Below, piece after piece: positions 33,036 through 41,939 of a DNA stretch of 64,000 bases (positions within the stretch are counted from its first letter, which is position 1; every line of letters starts with the position of its first letter). The DNA is taken from NCBI GenBank assembly GCA_036265385.1, contig DATAPD010000015.1:611376-675375 (forward strand), read 5' to 3'. Both the position numbers and the translations under genes were made by a program. This stretch comes from DATAPD01 sp036265385 (GTDB lineage: Bacteria > Acidobacteriota > Terriglobia > Terriglobales > Acidobacteriaceae). The notes beneath the pieces are model-generated. The model had not been told where the DNA came from, searched no databases, and worked only from the letters and a program-made list of their open reading frames with translations.

Positions 33036-35609
33036 ATGATCGGCCAGACCTTAGCGCAATACCGAATCCTGGAACAAATTGGTGCGGGCGGAATGGGCGT
33101 GGTATATCGCGCCCGCGATGAGAAACTGCAGCGTGATGTCGCCATCAAGGTCTTGCCTGCAGGAACACTTAGCGACGAAGTTGCACGGCGACGTTTCCGG
33201 GAAGAAGCCCTCTCTCTAGCTCGTCTGAACCATCCGAACATCGCTACCGTGCACGATTTCGGTACACAGGATGGCATCGACTTCCTGGTGACGGAATACA
33301 TTCCGGGAGTCAATCTCGACGCGAAGATTGCTGGACGTTCCCTTTCTGGCAAAACGCTACTCGCCCTAGGTGTGCAGCTTGCGCAAGGCATGCTGGCGGC
33401 ACACGAGCAGGGACTAGTGCATCGTGACCTGAAACCGGCAAATCTGCGCATCACTCCGGATGGAAGGGTAAAAATCCTCGATTTCGGGCTTGCGCGTCTG
33501 ATTCGAACCGAGGCCGACACGGACCTAACGGCGAGCGTGGCGAAACTGGATGACACGATGGGCACGCTGCCTTACATGGCTCCCGAGCAACTGCGCGGGG
33601 AGAAAACTGATGCCAGAAGCGACATCTGGTCAGTTGGTGCGGTGCTTTATGAAATGGCAACGGGGAGACGACCGTTCCCGGAGAGCCACGGACCACTGTT
33701 GATTGACGCCATTTTGAATCGTGATCCGGATCCACCAAAGAAGTGGAACCGCGAAGTTTCTCCAGGCCTTGAGAATGTGATTCTGAAGGCGCTCGATAAA
33801 GATCCGCAGCACCGGTATCAGTCAGTGCGCGAGCTGTTGATTGACCTGGAGCGGCTGACGACTGGCGTGTCTCCGCTGGCCACGTCCTCAAGAGGATTCT
33901 GGAAGCAAGGAAGAGCACGCTGGTGGACAGCGGGTGGATTTGCAGCATTGGTGTTTGCCGGGCTGCTTTTCAGCGCCACTTCGATACGGAATAACCTGGG
34001 TGCAAAGCACTCGGAAAGTGATGAACGTCATATCGCGGTGCTGCCGTTCGACAACATCGGCAAGAATCCGTCGACAGAAGAAGTTGCGGAAGGGCTGATG
34101 GACAGTCTGACCAGCAAGTTTTCGAATCTCGAAACAGGTGAGAAATCGCTGTGGGTTGTGCCCTCGAGTGTAGTGCGGCGCAGACAGGTGGAAGATCCGA
34201 CTGCAGCGTTGCGAGACCTGGGCGCCACGATGGTAGTGAAAGGGAGTATTCAGAAAGAAGGACAGGGCGTCCTGCTGACAGTAAACCTCATTAATGCAAA
34301 AACGCTTCGGCAGGTCGGATCTGTGGAGTTACGAGACCAGGCGGGCGACATCTCGACGCTTCAGAATGAAGTCGTCACGCGCATCGCGAAGATGATGGGG
34401 CTCGATGTCACGCCGGACATGCTGCGCACTAGCGGCAGCAGCGCGGTCCCGGCCGCCTACGAGTCGTACTTGAAAGCGCTTGGACTTATCCAGCGATATG
34501 ACAAACCAGGGAATCTCGACGTGGCGATTGATGCATTGCAGAGTGCTGTGAATCACGACGTGCGGTTCGCGGTTGGATATGCCGCGCTGGGTGAGGCGTA
34601 TCGGTTGAAGTATCAAGTGGATCGCAACCCAAAGTGGCTGGAAGAAGCGACTGCAAATTGCAAGCACGCGAGCGACCTGGATAACCGGTTGCCGAGTGTG
34701 TTTGTCACGCTGGGAAGGATTCACGATGACGCCGGCAAGCATGATCTGGCAATCCAAGAATTTCAACATGCGCTGGAGTTGAATCCTCGCGATGCTGATG
34801 CGCTCAACGGGATGGCACACGCCTACGAGAATGCTGGGCGCATAGCGGATGCCGAGGCTGCCTTCAAGAAGGCTGCGGTACTTCGTCCGGACTACTGGGA
34901 CGGGTACAACACCCTGGGACTTTTTTACGATCGCCAGCGCAAGTACGACGACGCTATTGCCGCCTTACAACGCGCGATTGAACTTACACCCGACAATGCG
35001 CAGGCGTATTTCAACTTAGGCGCAGTTTATCTGGATACCAGCGATCCGAAGAAGATTCCGGACGCGGAGCGGGCTTTGAAGAAGTCTCTGGACTTAGGAC
35101 CGACTTTTGCGGCTTACGCGAACCTCGGGTTCCTTTACACGCAATTGGGAAACTACAAAGAGTCGGCTGCGATGACAGAAAAAGCTCTGCAGCTCAATGA
35201 CAAGGACTACCTGGTGTGGGCGAATCTGGCGAACGCTTACGCATGGACCAAAGAGACCGAAAAGCTCGATACAGTGCGCAGCCGCGAGCTCTCATTGTTA
35301 GAACAAGCGGCCAAAACAAAGCCCAATGATGCGCAAGTGCAGGCATCGTTGGCCGCCGTTTACGCGCAGAAAAAGATGAAAGATCAAGCTCTGGCAAGGG
35401 CGCAAACAGCGCTGGCGCTGGCACCTGACGATCCCACGGTGCTGGTCACCGTTGGTTCGACTTATGAGATTTTGGGCACTCGGAAAGAGGCAATCCAGTT
35501 TATTCAGAAAGGAATGGCAAAAGGGTATACACTGGACGACCTTCAGCGGGACCCGGACCTACAAACTCTCCTGTCCGATCCCAGCTTCAAGCCGATCGCC
35601 AAGAAGTGA
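33036..35609 (+). CDS. Transmembrane Ser/Thr protein kinase with TolB-like and TPR extracytoplasmic part
   Basis: 857 residues. Kinase domain 9-275: glycine loop IGAGGMGVVYRAR (16-27), ATP Lys K38, HRDLKPANL with catalytic D131, DFG at 149-151, APEQL activation segment and DIWSVGAVLYEMATGRRPF. One membrane segment near 305-325 (TAGGFAALVFAGLLFSATSI). Then HIAVLPFDNIGKNPSTEEVAEGLMDSLTSKFS, a TolB-N/FlgO-like module often found in such kinases, and at least eight TPRs to the C-terminus (for example NAQAYFNLGAVYLDTSDPKKI). Probably senses envelope partners and phosphorylates cytoplasmic targets. A small gene follows 23 bases later and may be cotranscribed. Confidence 0.93.
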   Translation: MIGQTLAQYRILEQIGAGGMGVVYRARDEKLQRDVAIKVLPAGTLSDEVARRRFREEALSLARLNHPNIATVHDFGTQDGIDFLVTEYIPGVNLDAKIAGRSLSGKTLLALGVQLAQGMLAAHEQGLVHRDLKPANLRITPDGRVKILDFGLARLIRTEADTDLTASVAKLDDTMGTLPYMAPEQLRGEKTDARSDIWSVGAVLYEMATGRRPFPESHGPLLIDAILNRDPDPPKKWNREVSPGLENVILKALDKDPQHRYQSVRELLIDLERLTTGVSPLATSSRGFWKQGRARWWTAGGFAALVFAGLLFSATSIRNNLGAKHSESDERHIAVLPFDNIGKNPSTEEVAEGLMDSLTSKFSNLETGEKSLWVVPSSVVRRRQVEDPTAALRDLGATMVVKGSIQKEGQGVLLTVNLINAKTLRQVGSVELRDQAGDISTLQNEVVTRIAKMMGLDVTPDMLRTSGSSAVPAAYESYLKALGLIQRYDKPGNLDVAIDALQSAVNHDVRFAVGYAALGEAYRLKYQVDRNPKWLEEATANCKHASDLDNRLPSVFVTLGRIHDDAGKHDLAIQEFQHALELNPRDADALNGMAHAYENAGRIADAEAAFKKAAVLRPDYWDGYNTLGLFYDRQRKYDDAIAALQRAIELTPDNAQAYFNLGAVYLDTSDPKKIPDAERALKKSLDLGPTFAAYANLGFLYTQLGNYKESAAMTEKALQLNDKDYLVWANLANAYAWTKETEKLDTVRSRELSLLEQAAKTKPNDAQVQASLAAVYAQKKMKDQALARAQTALALAPDDPTVLVTVGSTYEILGTRKEAIQFIQKGMAKGYTLDDLQRDPDLQTLLSDPSFKPIAKK

Positions 35610-35632
35610 CGGCAGAAAGAGAGAAATAAGTT

Positions 35633-35875
35633 ATGGCAGAGCGCGCAACTCCGTTTCCGATTCCAGAAGACGACAATCCGAATAAGGTCAGCATCGACGT
35701 GAATGGGACCATTACTGGCACCTGCACCTTCAACAATGGCGGCAATCTCAAAATTGACGTGGATCAGTATCCGACGGGATACAACCAGTGCCAAGTGTCG
35801 GTCACGTTTGTAGGATGGGCGAATTCAGCAAACATCAAGAATGTTCCAGGCGGGACGATCAAAGTAGGCTCGTAA
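35633..35875 (+). CDS. Small hypothetical protein downstream of the kinase
   Basis: 80 residues, no signal peptide or membrane segment. The middle looks beta-rich (KVSIDVNGTITGTCTFNN, LKIDVDQYP, CQVSVTFVGWA) with two cysteines (in GTCTF and NQCQV). The start of the sequence is Pro/Asp/Glu-rich. I do not recognise a family. It follows the Ser/Thr kinase by 23 bases and is closed by a strong terminator, so kinase and small protein probably form one unit; a substrate or modulator role is speculation. Confidence 0.65.
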   Translation: MAERATPFPIPEDDNPNKVSIDVNGTITGTCTFNNGGNLKIDVDQYPTGYNQCQVSVTFVGWANSANIKNVPGGTIKVGS

Positions 35876-35903
35876 AAATTAGCGAGTGAGATCAGAGATA
35901 AAG

Positions 35904-35925
35904 AAGGGGCACAGGCGTGCCCCTT
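35904..35925 (+). terminator. Rho-independent terminator, bidirectional
   Basis: A 9-base perfect stem, AAGGGGCAC (35904-35912) with GTGCCCCTT (35917-35925), and a 4-base loop, followed by a T-rich stretch. The minus-strand reading is also followed by TTCTTTAT, so it can end both the kinase unit and the convergent DUF2911 gene. Confidence 0.88.
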
Positions 35926-35946
35926 TTACTTTACGGGTCGAATTGG

Positions 35947-37014
35947 TTATTTGTTGATGTCTTCCTTCGCTTCAAGTCGCTTGACGAGGCCATCCAAGTA
36001 ACTCTTTTGCTGGTCCGGAGCGGAGGTCTGTGCGACTTTCATTTCCTTGATCGCGCTGTCGAAGTCTCCGTTCGCCGACGAGATGCGGGCCAGGCCGGTG
36101 TGAACAAACCATTCGTTGGGGTGGCTCTTCGCGTTGTCGCGGAAGATCACGAAAGCTTCATCCTGACGCTTATCCGCTTGCAGCTGGCGAGCGAACAAGT
36201 GCACCTGCAGCGGACTCGCCTTGGCTAGTCCTTTAGCCTCTGTGGCTTTTGCTTCGTCGTTCTTGCCCATCGCGCGCAAGATGCGAGCTTTAGTGATCTC
36301 GTTATCGAAACGGTCTTCGTTCTGAATCGAGTTGTTGGCATACTTCAGGGCCTGGTCGAGATTGCCCTTGTTGTCGTGGAGATAAGTGGCAGCGTCGTCC
36401 CAACCCATCCAGGTGTACTGCGCCAATCCACGGAGCTGTTTATCAAGGCTAGATTGAACGGCTTCGCCGACATTAACGTTCACCTTGAACGGAACCCTCA
36501 GTTTCTCCCAACGCATGGTGACGATTGTTGAATCCGGAGCGAGTTCGTCGAAATCATAGGTGAGCGCATTGTGCATATCAGCGGCCTGTGGCTTGACGTT
36601 GACGCGCAATGCATCTTCTTTGTCGTTGTAAGTAAAGCTGCCCCATGAGGTGTAATTCTTGGAGAAGATAATTGTCCATGAATCAGCCGTAGGGATCATG
36701 TGCAATCCATACGTCCCGCGATCAAGGGGCTTTCCCTCGATGGTGACGGGGTCACTGAAGGAAATGGTGGTGTTTTCATTCGCGCCTGCGCGCCAGACCT
36801 GGCCATAGGGCACAAGCTTGCCCCAAACGGGGCGTCCGTTTACCAGCGGACGATGGTAGTTGATGGCAATGTCTGTAATTCCAACGCGCTGAGACACAGT
36901 GGCGTGCTGACTGCCGCGAGGTAAATCAAGGACAAACGATTGAGCAGCCAGCGGGAGTGCGGAAATCAGCAGAACGGCCACGAGAACCGACACGACGGCG
37001 ATGCGGTGGGTCAT
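35947..37014 (-). CDS. Secreted DUF2911 protein with TPR-like C-terminus
   Basis: 355 residues with a signal peptide (VSVLVAVLLISALPLAAQ). The DUF2911 domain spans about 30-175: LPRGSQHATVSQRVGITDIAINYHRPLVNGRPVWG, LVPYGQVWRAGANENTTISFSDPV, RGTYGLHMIPTADSWTIIFSKN and VTMRWEKLRVPFKV are its core strings. Residues 200-350 are helical repeats (YAQ-type TPRs, LDQALKYANNSIQ, GLARISSANGDFDSAIKEMK). The ATG at 37014 has GGAGG nine bases upstream. Function of DUF2911 is unknown. Monocistronic, shares a bidirectional terminator with the kinase unit. Confidence 0.92.
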   Translation of the reverse strand: MTHRIAVVSVLVAVLLISALPLAAQSFVLDLPRGSQHATVSQRVGITDIAINYHRPLVNGRPVWGKLVPYGQVWRAGANENTTISFSDPVTIEGKPLDRGTYGLHMIPTADSWTIIFSKNYTSWGSFTYNDKEDALRVNVKPQAADMHNALTYDFDELAPDSTIVTMRWEKLRVPFKVNVNVGEAVQSSLDKQLRGLAQYTWMGWDDAATYLHDNKGNLDQALKYANNSIQNEDRFDNEITKARILRAMGKNDEAKATEAKGLAKASPLQVHLFARQLQADKRQDEAFVIFRDNAKSHPNEWFVHTGLARISSANGDFDSAIKEMKVAQTSAPDQQKSYLDGLVKRLEAKEDINK

Positions 37015-37166
37015 GGGAGAGTACCTCCGTAAGGAAAGTCAAACTAGGGGCCGGACTTATAGACGGAAAGCCACGTGGATGGTGAGCAGGTCAGGTCTCG
37101 GGGCCGGGCTCAAGCGTCAGGTCTCTCGCTTCAGCCGACGAACTTAAGGCCTGAAAGCCCTAGCCA

Positions 37167-37961
37167 CTATTGAACTTTTTTCATCGCGGCGCCAAGTATT
37201 GGACCCGAGCCTGCTGACTGTACGAATGCGATCAAGCGAAAACCATCGGCACCGGTCGAAGGCTTTGTCCTTAGGCGTATTTCTTTGGTGAAAGTCTGGT
37301 CGTGTTTGATGTTTCCGATGCGCTGCAAATCAGACACGACCGCGACATGTTCCAATTCCCTGCCCTCATTTTCACCATGCTTTACATGTGATAAGGCGTG
37401 ATTCAGGGCCAGCGCAACGTAAACATCCCCCGCCTTTGCGTTTAGAGTGCCGTCGCTGCTTGGATCAATGCTGATTTGAGCGTGTACCGTTCCGTCGGCG
37501 TCAAGGTTGATGGTCTGAATTTTGATAGGTAACTTGGGCGCCTGTGAGTTCCTCCGGATCGCCTGCTCGGCAGCACTCTGATCGCTTCCGACGAATTCAA
37601 CGTTGCCGTCTACTACCATTTGCGGAGTGTAGGCACTTTGCAATCCGAACCGCCGAGCATAGTCGTTCTGGCGCTCGGTGAACAAGTGGTTTGAATACAC
37701 GTCGCGCCATCCCAGGTGGTCCCAGTAATCGACATGTTCACTCAGAACCACGATGTCAATTCCCGCAATCTGCTGGGTGTCTAATTGGCGAAGATAAGAA
37801 TCCGCAGGTGGACAGCTTGAGCAACCTTCGGACGTAAAGAGCTCGACAAGAACAGGTCCCGCAGCCTGCGACGTTTGCGACGGCGGTCCCGCAAGAGTGC
37901 GCCACGATATAAAACAGAAGATCGTCAACAGAACGGTGACGCTCAGCAATATTTTCGTCAT
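37167..37961 (-). CDS. DUF1223 thioredoxin-like secreted protein
   Basis: 264 residues from the ATG at 37961 (a TTG two codons upstream is less likely). Signal peptide or anchor at residues 4-24. The DUF1223 core reads VLVELFTSEGCSSCPPADSYLRQL with a C47-x-x-C50 redox motif, then VLSEHVDYWDHLGWRDVYSN and YTPQMVVDGNVEFVGSD. The fold is thioredoxin-like and periplasmic; redox activity has not been defined for the family as far as I know. Separated by 85 bases from the upstream SDR gene on the same strand. Confidence 0.92.
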   Translation of the reverse strand: MTKILLSVTVLLTIFCFISWRTLAGPPSQTSQAAGPVLVELFTSEGCSSCPPADSYLRQLDTQQIAGIDIVVLSEHVDYWDHLGWRDVYSNHLFTERQNDYARRFGLQSAYTPQMVVDGNVEFVGSDQSAAEQAIRRNSQAPKLPIKIQTINLDADGTVHAQISIDPSSDGTLNAKAGDVYVALALNHALSHVKHGENEGRELEHVAVVSDLQRIGNIKHDQTFTKEIRLRTKPSTGADGFRLIAFVQSAGSGPILGAAMKKVQ

Positions 37962-38046
37962 GGACAATTTGATCCTCTACCCAGCAAAAAAGACGCAGAC
38001 TCGTGAAATGGGGTTACGTGGGTGCACAACTGCTTCAACCAGAGTT

Positions 38047-38736
38047 TCAAGCATCGCGACCATAAACCGGGAGAACGGCCCCGTTCACGTCGTCTCCGTT
38101 TTTTCCGAGCAGCCAAACGATCAGGTCTGCGACTGTTTCCGTGCGAACCCACTTGAACGTATCTGCCGTAGGTATGGCCTTGCGATTGGCCGGAGTGTCC
38201 ATGGTGCCGGGCAGAATGACATTCGCATTGATACCGATATCGCGATTCTCGAGAGCCGCAGTACGCATTAGCGATACCATGGCAGCTTTCGAAGCACTGT
38301 ACGCACCGACGCCGGGCCCTGGATCCGCTGCAGCACGACTGCCGATAGCGACGATCCTGCCGTGGCCTTGCTTGCGCATCTGCGCGAGCACAGCACGCAG
38401 CATGTAAAAGACCGCGTTGGTATTGATTTCGAACATCTGCTGGAAAGTGGCTTGATCCGTTTCGGCAAGCGTGCTGCCTCCAGCAAAACCGCCCACGAGA
38501 TGCACAAGCGCATCGAGTCGTCCAAACCCTGAGAGAACTTCATCGACAACTTTTTCGGCGCTTTCGACACTGACGATGTCCGACTGAATGGCTGTAAAAC
38601 GATCCTTGGGAAAATCTGATTGCGAAATTCTTCGCGATACTCCCACCACCTGCGCGTCCTCAGCCAGCAAGGCCCGAGTCACTGACATACCAAGTCCGCC
38701 ATTTGCACCCGTTACTAGAATGACCTGATCTTTCAT
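38047..38736 (-). CDS. SDR family NAD(P)-dependent oxidoreductase
   Basis: 229 residues. Classical short-chain dehydrogenase: VILVTGANGGLGMSVTRALL (TGxxxGxG cofactor loop), LVHLVGGFAGG in place of the more usual NNAG, IVAIGSRAAA (Ser position), and YSASKAAMVSLM (YxxxK). LPGTMDTPANRKAIP is the PG loop. GGGAGGTGAAG stands before the ATG at 38736. Substrate unknown; the HLVGGF variant is seen in a subgroup of SDRs I cannot name. Confidence 0.9.
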   Translation of the reverse strand: MKDQVILVTGANGGLGMSVTRALLAEDAQVVGVSRRISQSDFPKDRFTAIQSDIVSVESAEKVVDEVLSGFGRLDALVHLVGGFAGGSTLAETDQATFQQMFEINTNAVFYMLRAVLAQMRKQGHGRIVAIGSRAAADPGPGVGAYSASKAAMVSLMRTAALENRDIGINANVILPGTMDTPANRKAIPTADTFKWVRTETVADLIVWLLGKNGDDVNGAVLPVYGRDA

Positions 38737-38852
38737 GCGGCTTCACCTCCCAACCTTCACGAGGATAGCTGAGGTGATAGGAAGATGAGCGGTGATCCTA
38801 AACATGCGATTCGGAATGTAGGGTAAAGTGACGAGCCACGATCAGAGACGAA

Positions 38853-40619
38853 CTAGTCTTCTGGGTTCCAACTCTCGTATCGCGCGAGAACATCAACTTG
38901 TGAGACCACGCCTTCCAATCGCCGAAAGTCGGCTCGACTGACAACCGGAACAAGGCCCCAATCCTTGACCCAACGGAGTGCAGTATCCAAATCCTGATCC
39001 GGGTGAAGATAAGGAGCGCGCCTGGCGGGCAGGACTTCATGCAAGCTCATGTCTTGCTTGCCCTCACTTATGCGTGTCTGCAGCTCCTTACGGCTGATGA
39101 GACTCCAACCGGTCGGGTGAAGGCGGACAAGGAAATTTTCATCCGTGATGCGCTCGATTGCTGTCATTGCAGCTTGGAGAGACTGCTCGGAGTCGAGCAC
39201 GACTGCTGGTGCGGGCTTCATGGCGTCCTCGACGTGTAGAAAGCTTTCGTCGCGACGCTCTTCCATGGAGGGCAGTTCAAGGCCGTCCTGCTTTGTGAGC
39301 ACGTCAAAGAGTGACACTGGCTGTAATTCCCGGGAAACCACGTAGGCCAGAGTGTTAGCGACAATGACGGGGACGATCACGGAATAGTTTCCACTCACTT
39401 CAAGCACCATGAACACCGACGTCATCGGAACGCGCAGGAAACCGGCAAAGAGAACACCCATTCCGACCAGAACATATGTGGCAGTCGATCCTGTCAGAGA
39501 TGGAAAGACCCAGTGTTCAGCGGCTCCAACTACGCCGCCCAACATCGCACCCACGAAGAGTGTTGGCGCGAACATTCCACCAGGCGTACCGCTCGCAAAC
39601 GAGAGCGTCGTGGCAATAATCTTGAGGATGACAAGAGCTGCCAAAAGCTTCCAGGTGAACTGATTGTGCATCGCTTGGTCGATCGATTCGTATCCCGCGC
39701 CCATCACTTGCGGAGCCCCGAGGACGCCCATCAACCCAATCACCAAGCCGGCTCCTGAGGGCAAGAGGTAGTGAACCCAGCTTGGAAGAGAGTTGAGCCG
39801 GGGCCGTAGAGTGACTATCGCTCGAACAAACAGGACAGCTACCAATCCACCAACAATGCCGAGCACGGCATAAGCCAGCAATTCTCGGGGACTAAGCAGT
39901 TGGACTGCCGGGATGCGAAACATGGGAGCTGCGCCAAGGAACCAGCGCATGACGACCACGCTTGAGATCGACGACAGGACGACGGCACCGAGCACCGCCG
40001 AACTCCAGCGCCCGATGACTTCTTCGATCACGAACAACACAGCGGAGATCGGAGCATTGAATGCGGCAGCAAGTCCGGCGGCAGCGCCAACTGGCGCAAT
40101 GAGGCGCAGTTTTTCCCGTGAAAGATGAAGGCGACGGCCAAGCATCGACGCGAGCCCTGCTCCGACTTGAAGAGAAGGGTCTTCGGGGCCAAGAGACTGC
40201 CCGGAGCCGATTGCCAGCGCAGAAAGCAGAAACTTGCCCAGCGTTGTTTGAAATGAAATGTATCCGTTCAGGATATAAAGGGCGGACTTGGTTTGGGTGA
40301 CACCGCTGCCACGGGCGGTTGGAAAGATACGGATTACAAGAAAAGCGATCACTAATCCGACAATGGTGGGCGCGAGAATGAGACGGAGTGCAGAGGATCC
40401 GGGCTCAGGCCCGAGCAGCAACAATTTGCTCCAGTCAATCGCAATGCGCAATGTGACTACGGCGAGACCAGCGAAAACACCAAGAAAGATCGACAGCACC
40501 AGAAAAAATCGTTCTTCCCGTACCGTAGGCACTACTGGGCGTCCGGCCTGCGCGGTGCCAAGCTGTGGCGCCATCGTAAGAGTGGTCAGCGAGGGTGTTG
40601 CGCCCGGCAGCGTGCTCAT
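38853..40619 (-). CDS. ClC-family chloride channel/transporter with CBS domains
   Basis: 588 residues. Ten or more hydrophobic segments with the ClC filter motifs: ARGSGVTQTKSA (GSGIP-like), GSGQSLGPEDPSLQVGAGLA, the region of the gating glutamate that normally reads G(K/R)EGP but is GPEDP here, and GGMFAPTLFVGAMLGG (GxFxP). AAGLAAAFNAPISAVLFVIEE is also standard. Two CBS domains follow (AMKPAPAVVLDSEQSLQAAM, PARRAPYLHPDQDLDTALRWV). The ATG overlaps the TGA of the upstream TPR gene (ATGA). The Glu at the gate suggests H+/Cl- exchange, but the altered context makes this uncertain. Confidence 0.93.
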   Translation of the reverse strand: MSTLPGATPSLTTLTMAPQLGTAQAGRPVVPTVREERFFLVLSIFLGVFAGLAVVTLRIAIDWSKLLLLGPEPGSSALRLILAPTIVGLVIAFLVIRIFPTARGSGVTQTKSALYILNGYISFQTTLGKFLLSALAIGSGQSLGPEDPSLQVGAGLASMLGRRLHLSREKLRLIAPVGAAAGLAAAFNAPISAVLFVIEEVIGRWSSAVLGAVVLSSISSVVVMRWFLGAAPMFRIPAVQLLSPRELLAYAVLGIVGGLVAVLFVRAIVTLRPRLNSLPSWVHYLLPSGAGLVIGLMGVLGAPQVMGAGYESIDQAMHNQFTWKLLAALVILKIIATTLSFASGTPGGMFAPTLFVGAMLGGVVGAAEHWVFPSLTGSTATYVLVGMGVLFAGFLRVPMTSVFMVLEVSGNYSVIVPVIVANTLAYVVSRELQPVSLFDVLTKQDGLELPSMEERRDESFLHVEDAMKPAPAVVLDSEQSLQAAMTAIERITDENFLVRLHPTGWSLISRKELQTRISEGKQDMSLHEVLPARRAPYLHPDQDLDTALRWVKDWGLVPVVSRADFRRLEGVVSQVDVLARYESWNPED

Positions 40620-41746
40620 CGCTCCGCGTTCTCCGCATGTTTAGAAAGAAGGGAGAGAGCCATATCTTCGCGGGTGGGTGCTTCGCAGACGCCTTGGGTA
40701 GCCTCTTCGATTTCGAAAACAAGATCCATTATTGAAACGGACAATCCGGGTTTCTGTGACAGGGAATTTACTTTTGCCTGCATTGCTGCTTGCCGTTGCA
40801 TAAGAGGTTGAAAACGGTCTTGCTCGTTCGTCGAATGTACACAGTCTTGAAGTCTCTTGCTGGCTACATGGAAAGCATAAAGGACCCTGGTCCTGCGCTC
40901 GGACTCTGAGATGCGGCGATCAAATGGATCGACGGCACGCACCGCACTCGCTATCTTGAGATCTGCTGAAGACTCCGAATCATTGGGATTCTGGCGAACG
41001 GCTTCGGACAGATACTTTTGCGCTGTAGCAAATTGTCCCATCTGGAAAGCAGCTTGCCCAACGCCAGCTAAAGCTTCCTTATTCTGTGGGTCGACGCGGA
41101 TTACACGTTCATATTGCGATAGTGCGCGTGCGTAATCCTTCGTATCGAAGAACAACGCAGCAACCTGATTGCGCAGAGTGGTATCTTCCGGAAGGTTTCC
41201 GGCGAGGGCAACCAGCTCAGCATTCGCTTGTGTTTTCGCACCGCGTGCCATGAGGTAGTGAATAAGTTCGAACCGGACGGTTCTTCGGTTTGCATCAGGG
41301 TCCGTTCGCCAAACGGAATAGATGGCATTTTGGTAGTGCCGTATTGTTTGTTCCATATCGCCGCTTGCAGCGTAATTGCGCGCGAGTTCCAAATTCACTT
41401 CCCCATTCTCGGGCTGTTTGTCCCATAGAATTTCCAGATAGGGCAGCGCTTCTGCATTACGCCCGGCGGCCATGAGGGCTTTCGCCAAAGCAAGTTGATA
41501 CAAGGAATTATCAGGCGCAAGATCGACCGCGGAACGAAACGCGCGAATGGCCTCCGGAACATTGCCGGATTTCAACGCAGAAGCTGCGTGAGTGTAGAGT
41601 TCCCATGTTACGTGTCGCTGTCGGGCCCGGTAGCTATTAGTGAGTGCAGAAACGGCAACGAAAGCCGCAATCGCGAGCAGAAAAAGGATGCCGACGACTA
41701 GCGGTTCCCGCTGACGGATTCGTAGCCATTCAACTCGGAAGGTCAA
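40616..41746 (-). CDS. Membrane-anchored TPR protein coupled to the ClC gene
   Basis: 376 residues from a TTG at 41746; no ATG or GTG lies before the membrane segment (PLVVGILFLLAIAAFVAVSAL, about residues 15-36). The rest is TPR repeats (WELYTHAASALKSGNVPEAIRAF, SLYQLALAKALMAAGRNAEALPYLEIL, VNLELARNYAASGDMEQTIRHY, EALAGVGQAAFQMGQFATAQKYL) and a helical tail. One membrane helix with TPRs presumably outside. The stop overlaps the ClC start by 4 bases, so the two proteins are made in step and may interact; this is inference. Confidence 0.8.
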   Translation of the reverse strand: MTFRVEWLRIRQREPLVVGILFLLAIAAFVAVSALTNSYRARQRHVTWELYTHAASALKSGNVPEAIRAFRSAVDLAPDNSLYQLALAKALMAAGRNAEALPYLEILWDKQPENGEVNLELARNYAASGDMEQTIRHYQNAIYSVWRTDPDANRRTVRFELIHYLMARGAKTQANAELVALAGNLPEDTTLRNQVAALFFDTKDYARALSQYERVIRVDPQNKEALAGVGQAAFQMGQFATAQKYLSEAVRQNPNDSESSADLKIASAVRAVDPFDRRISESERRTRVLYAFHVASKRLQDCVHSTNEQDRFQPLMQRQAAMQAKVNSLSQKPGLSVSIMDLVFEIEEATQGVCEAPTREDMALSLLSKHAENAER

Positions 41747-41862
41747 TGCGATAGATAGGTTGCAGCGAAGATGTCGTAGAACGTCACTTTCAATGAGTCT
41801 GACGCTCCGGGAAGTCGGCTGTCAAACCGGTCGACCAACTGCGGCCAATGATCGAAGTTCTA

Positions 41863-41893
41863 TTGACATCACCAACGGGCCGCACGGTACACT
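41863..41893 (+). promoter_or_regulatory. Possible promoter of the GH144-like gene
   Basis: TTGACA (41863-41868), a 19-base spacer and TACACT (41888-41893). The -35 is perfect but the spacer is long by one or two bases. About 46 bases lie between the -10 and the ATG at 41940. Confidence 0.35.
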
Positions 41894-41939
41894 TCCGGCG
41901 CTAAAGCGATTTACTCTTTGACGAAAACGGAACAGCCTG

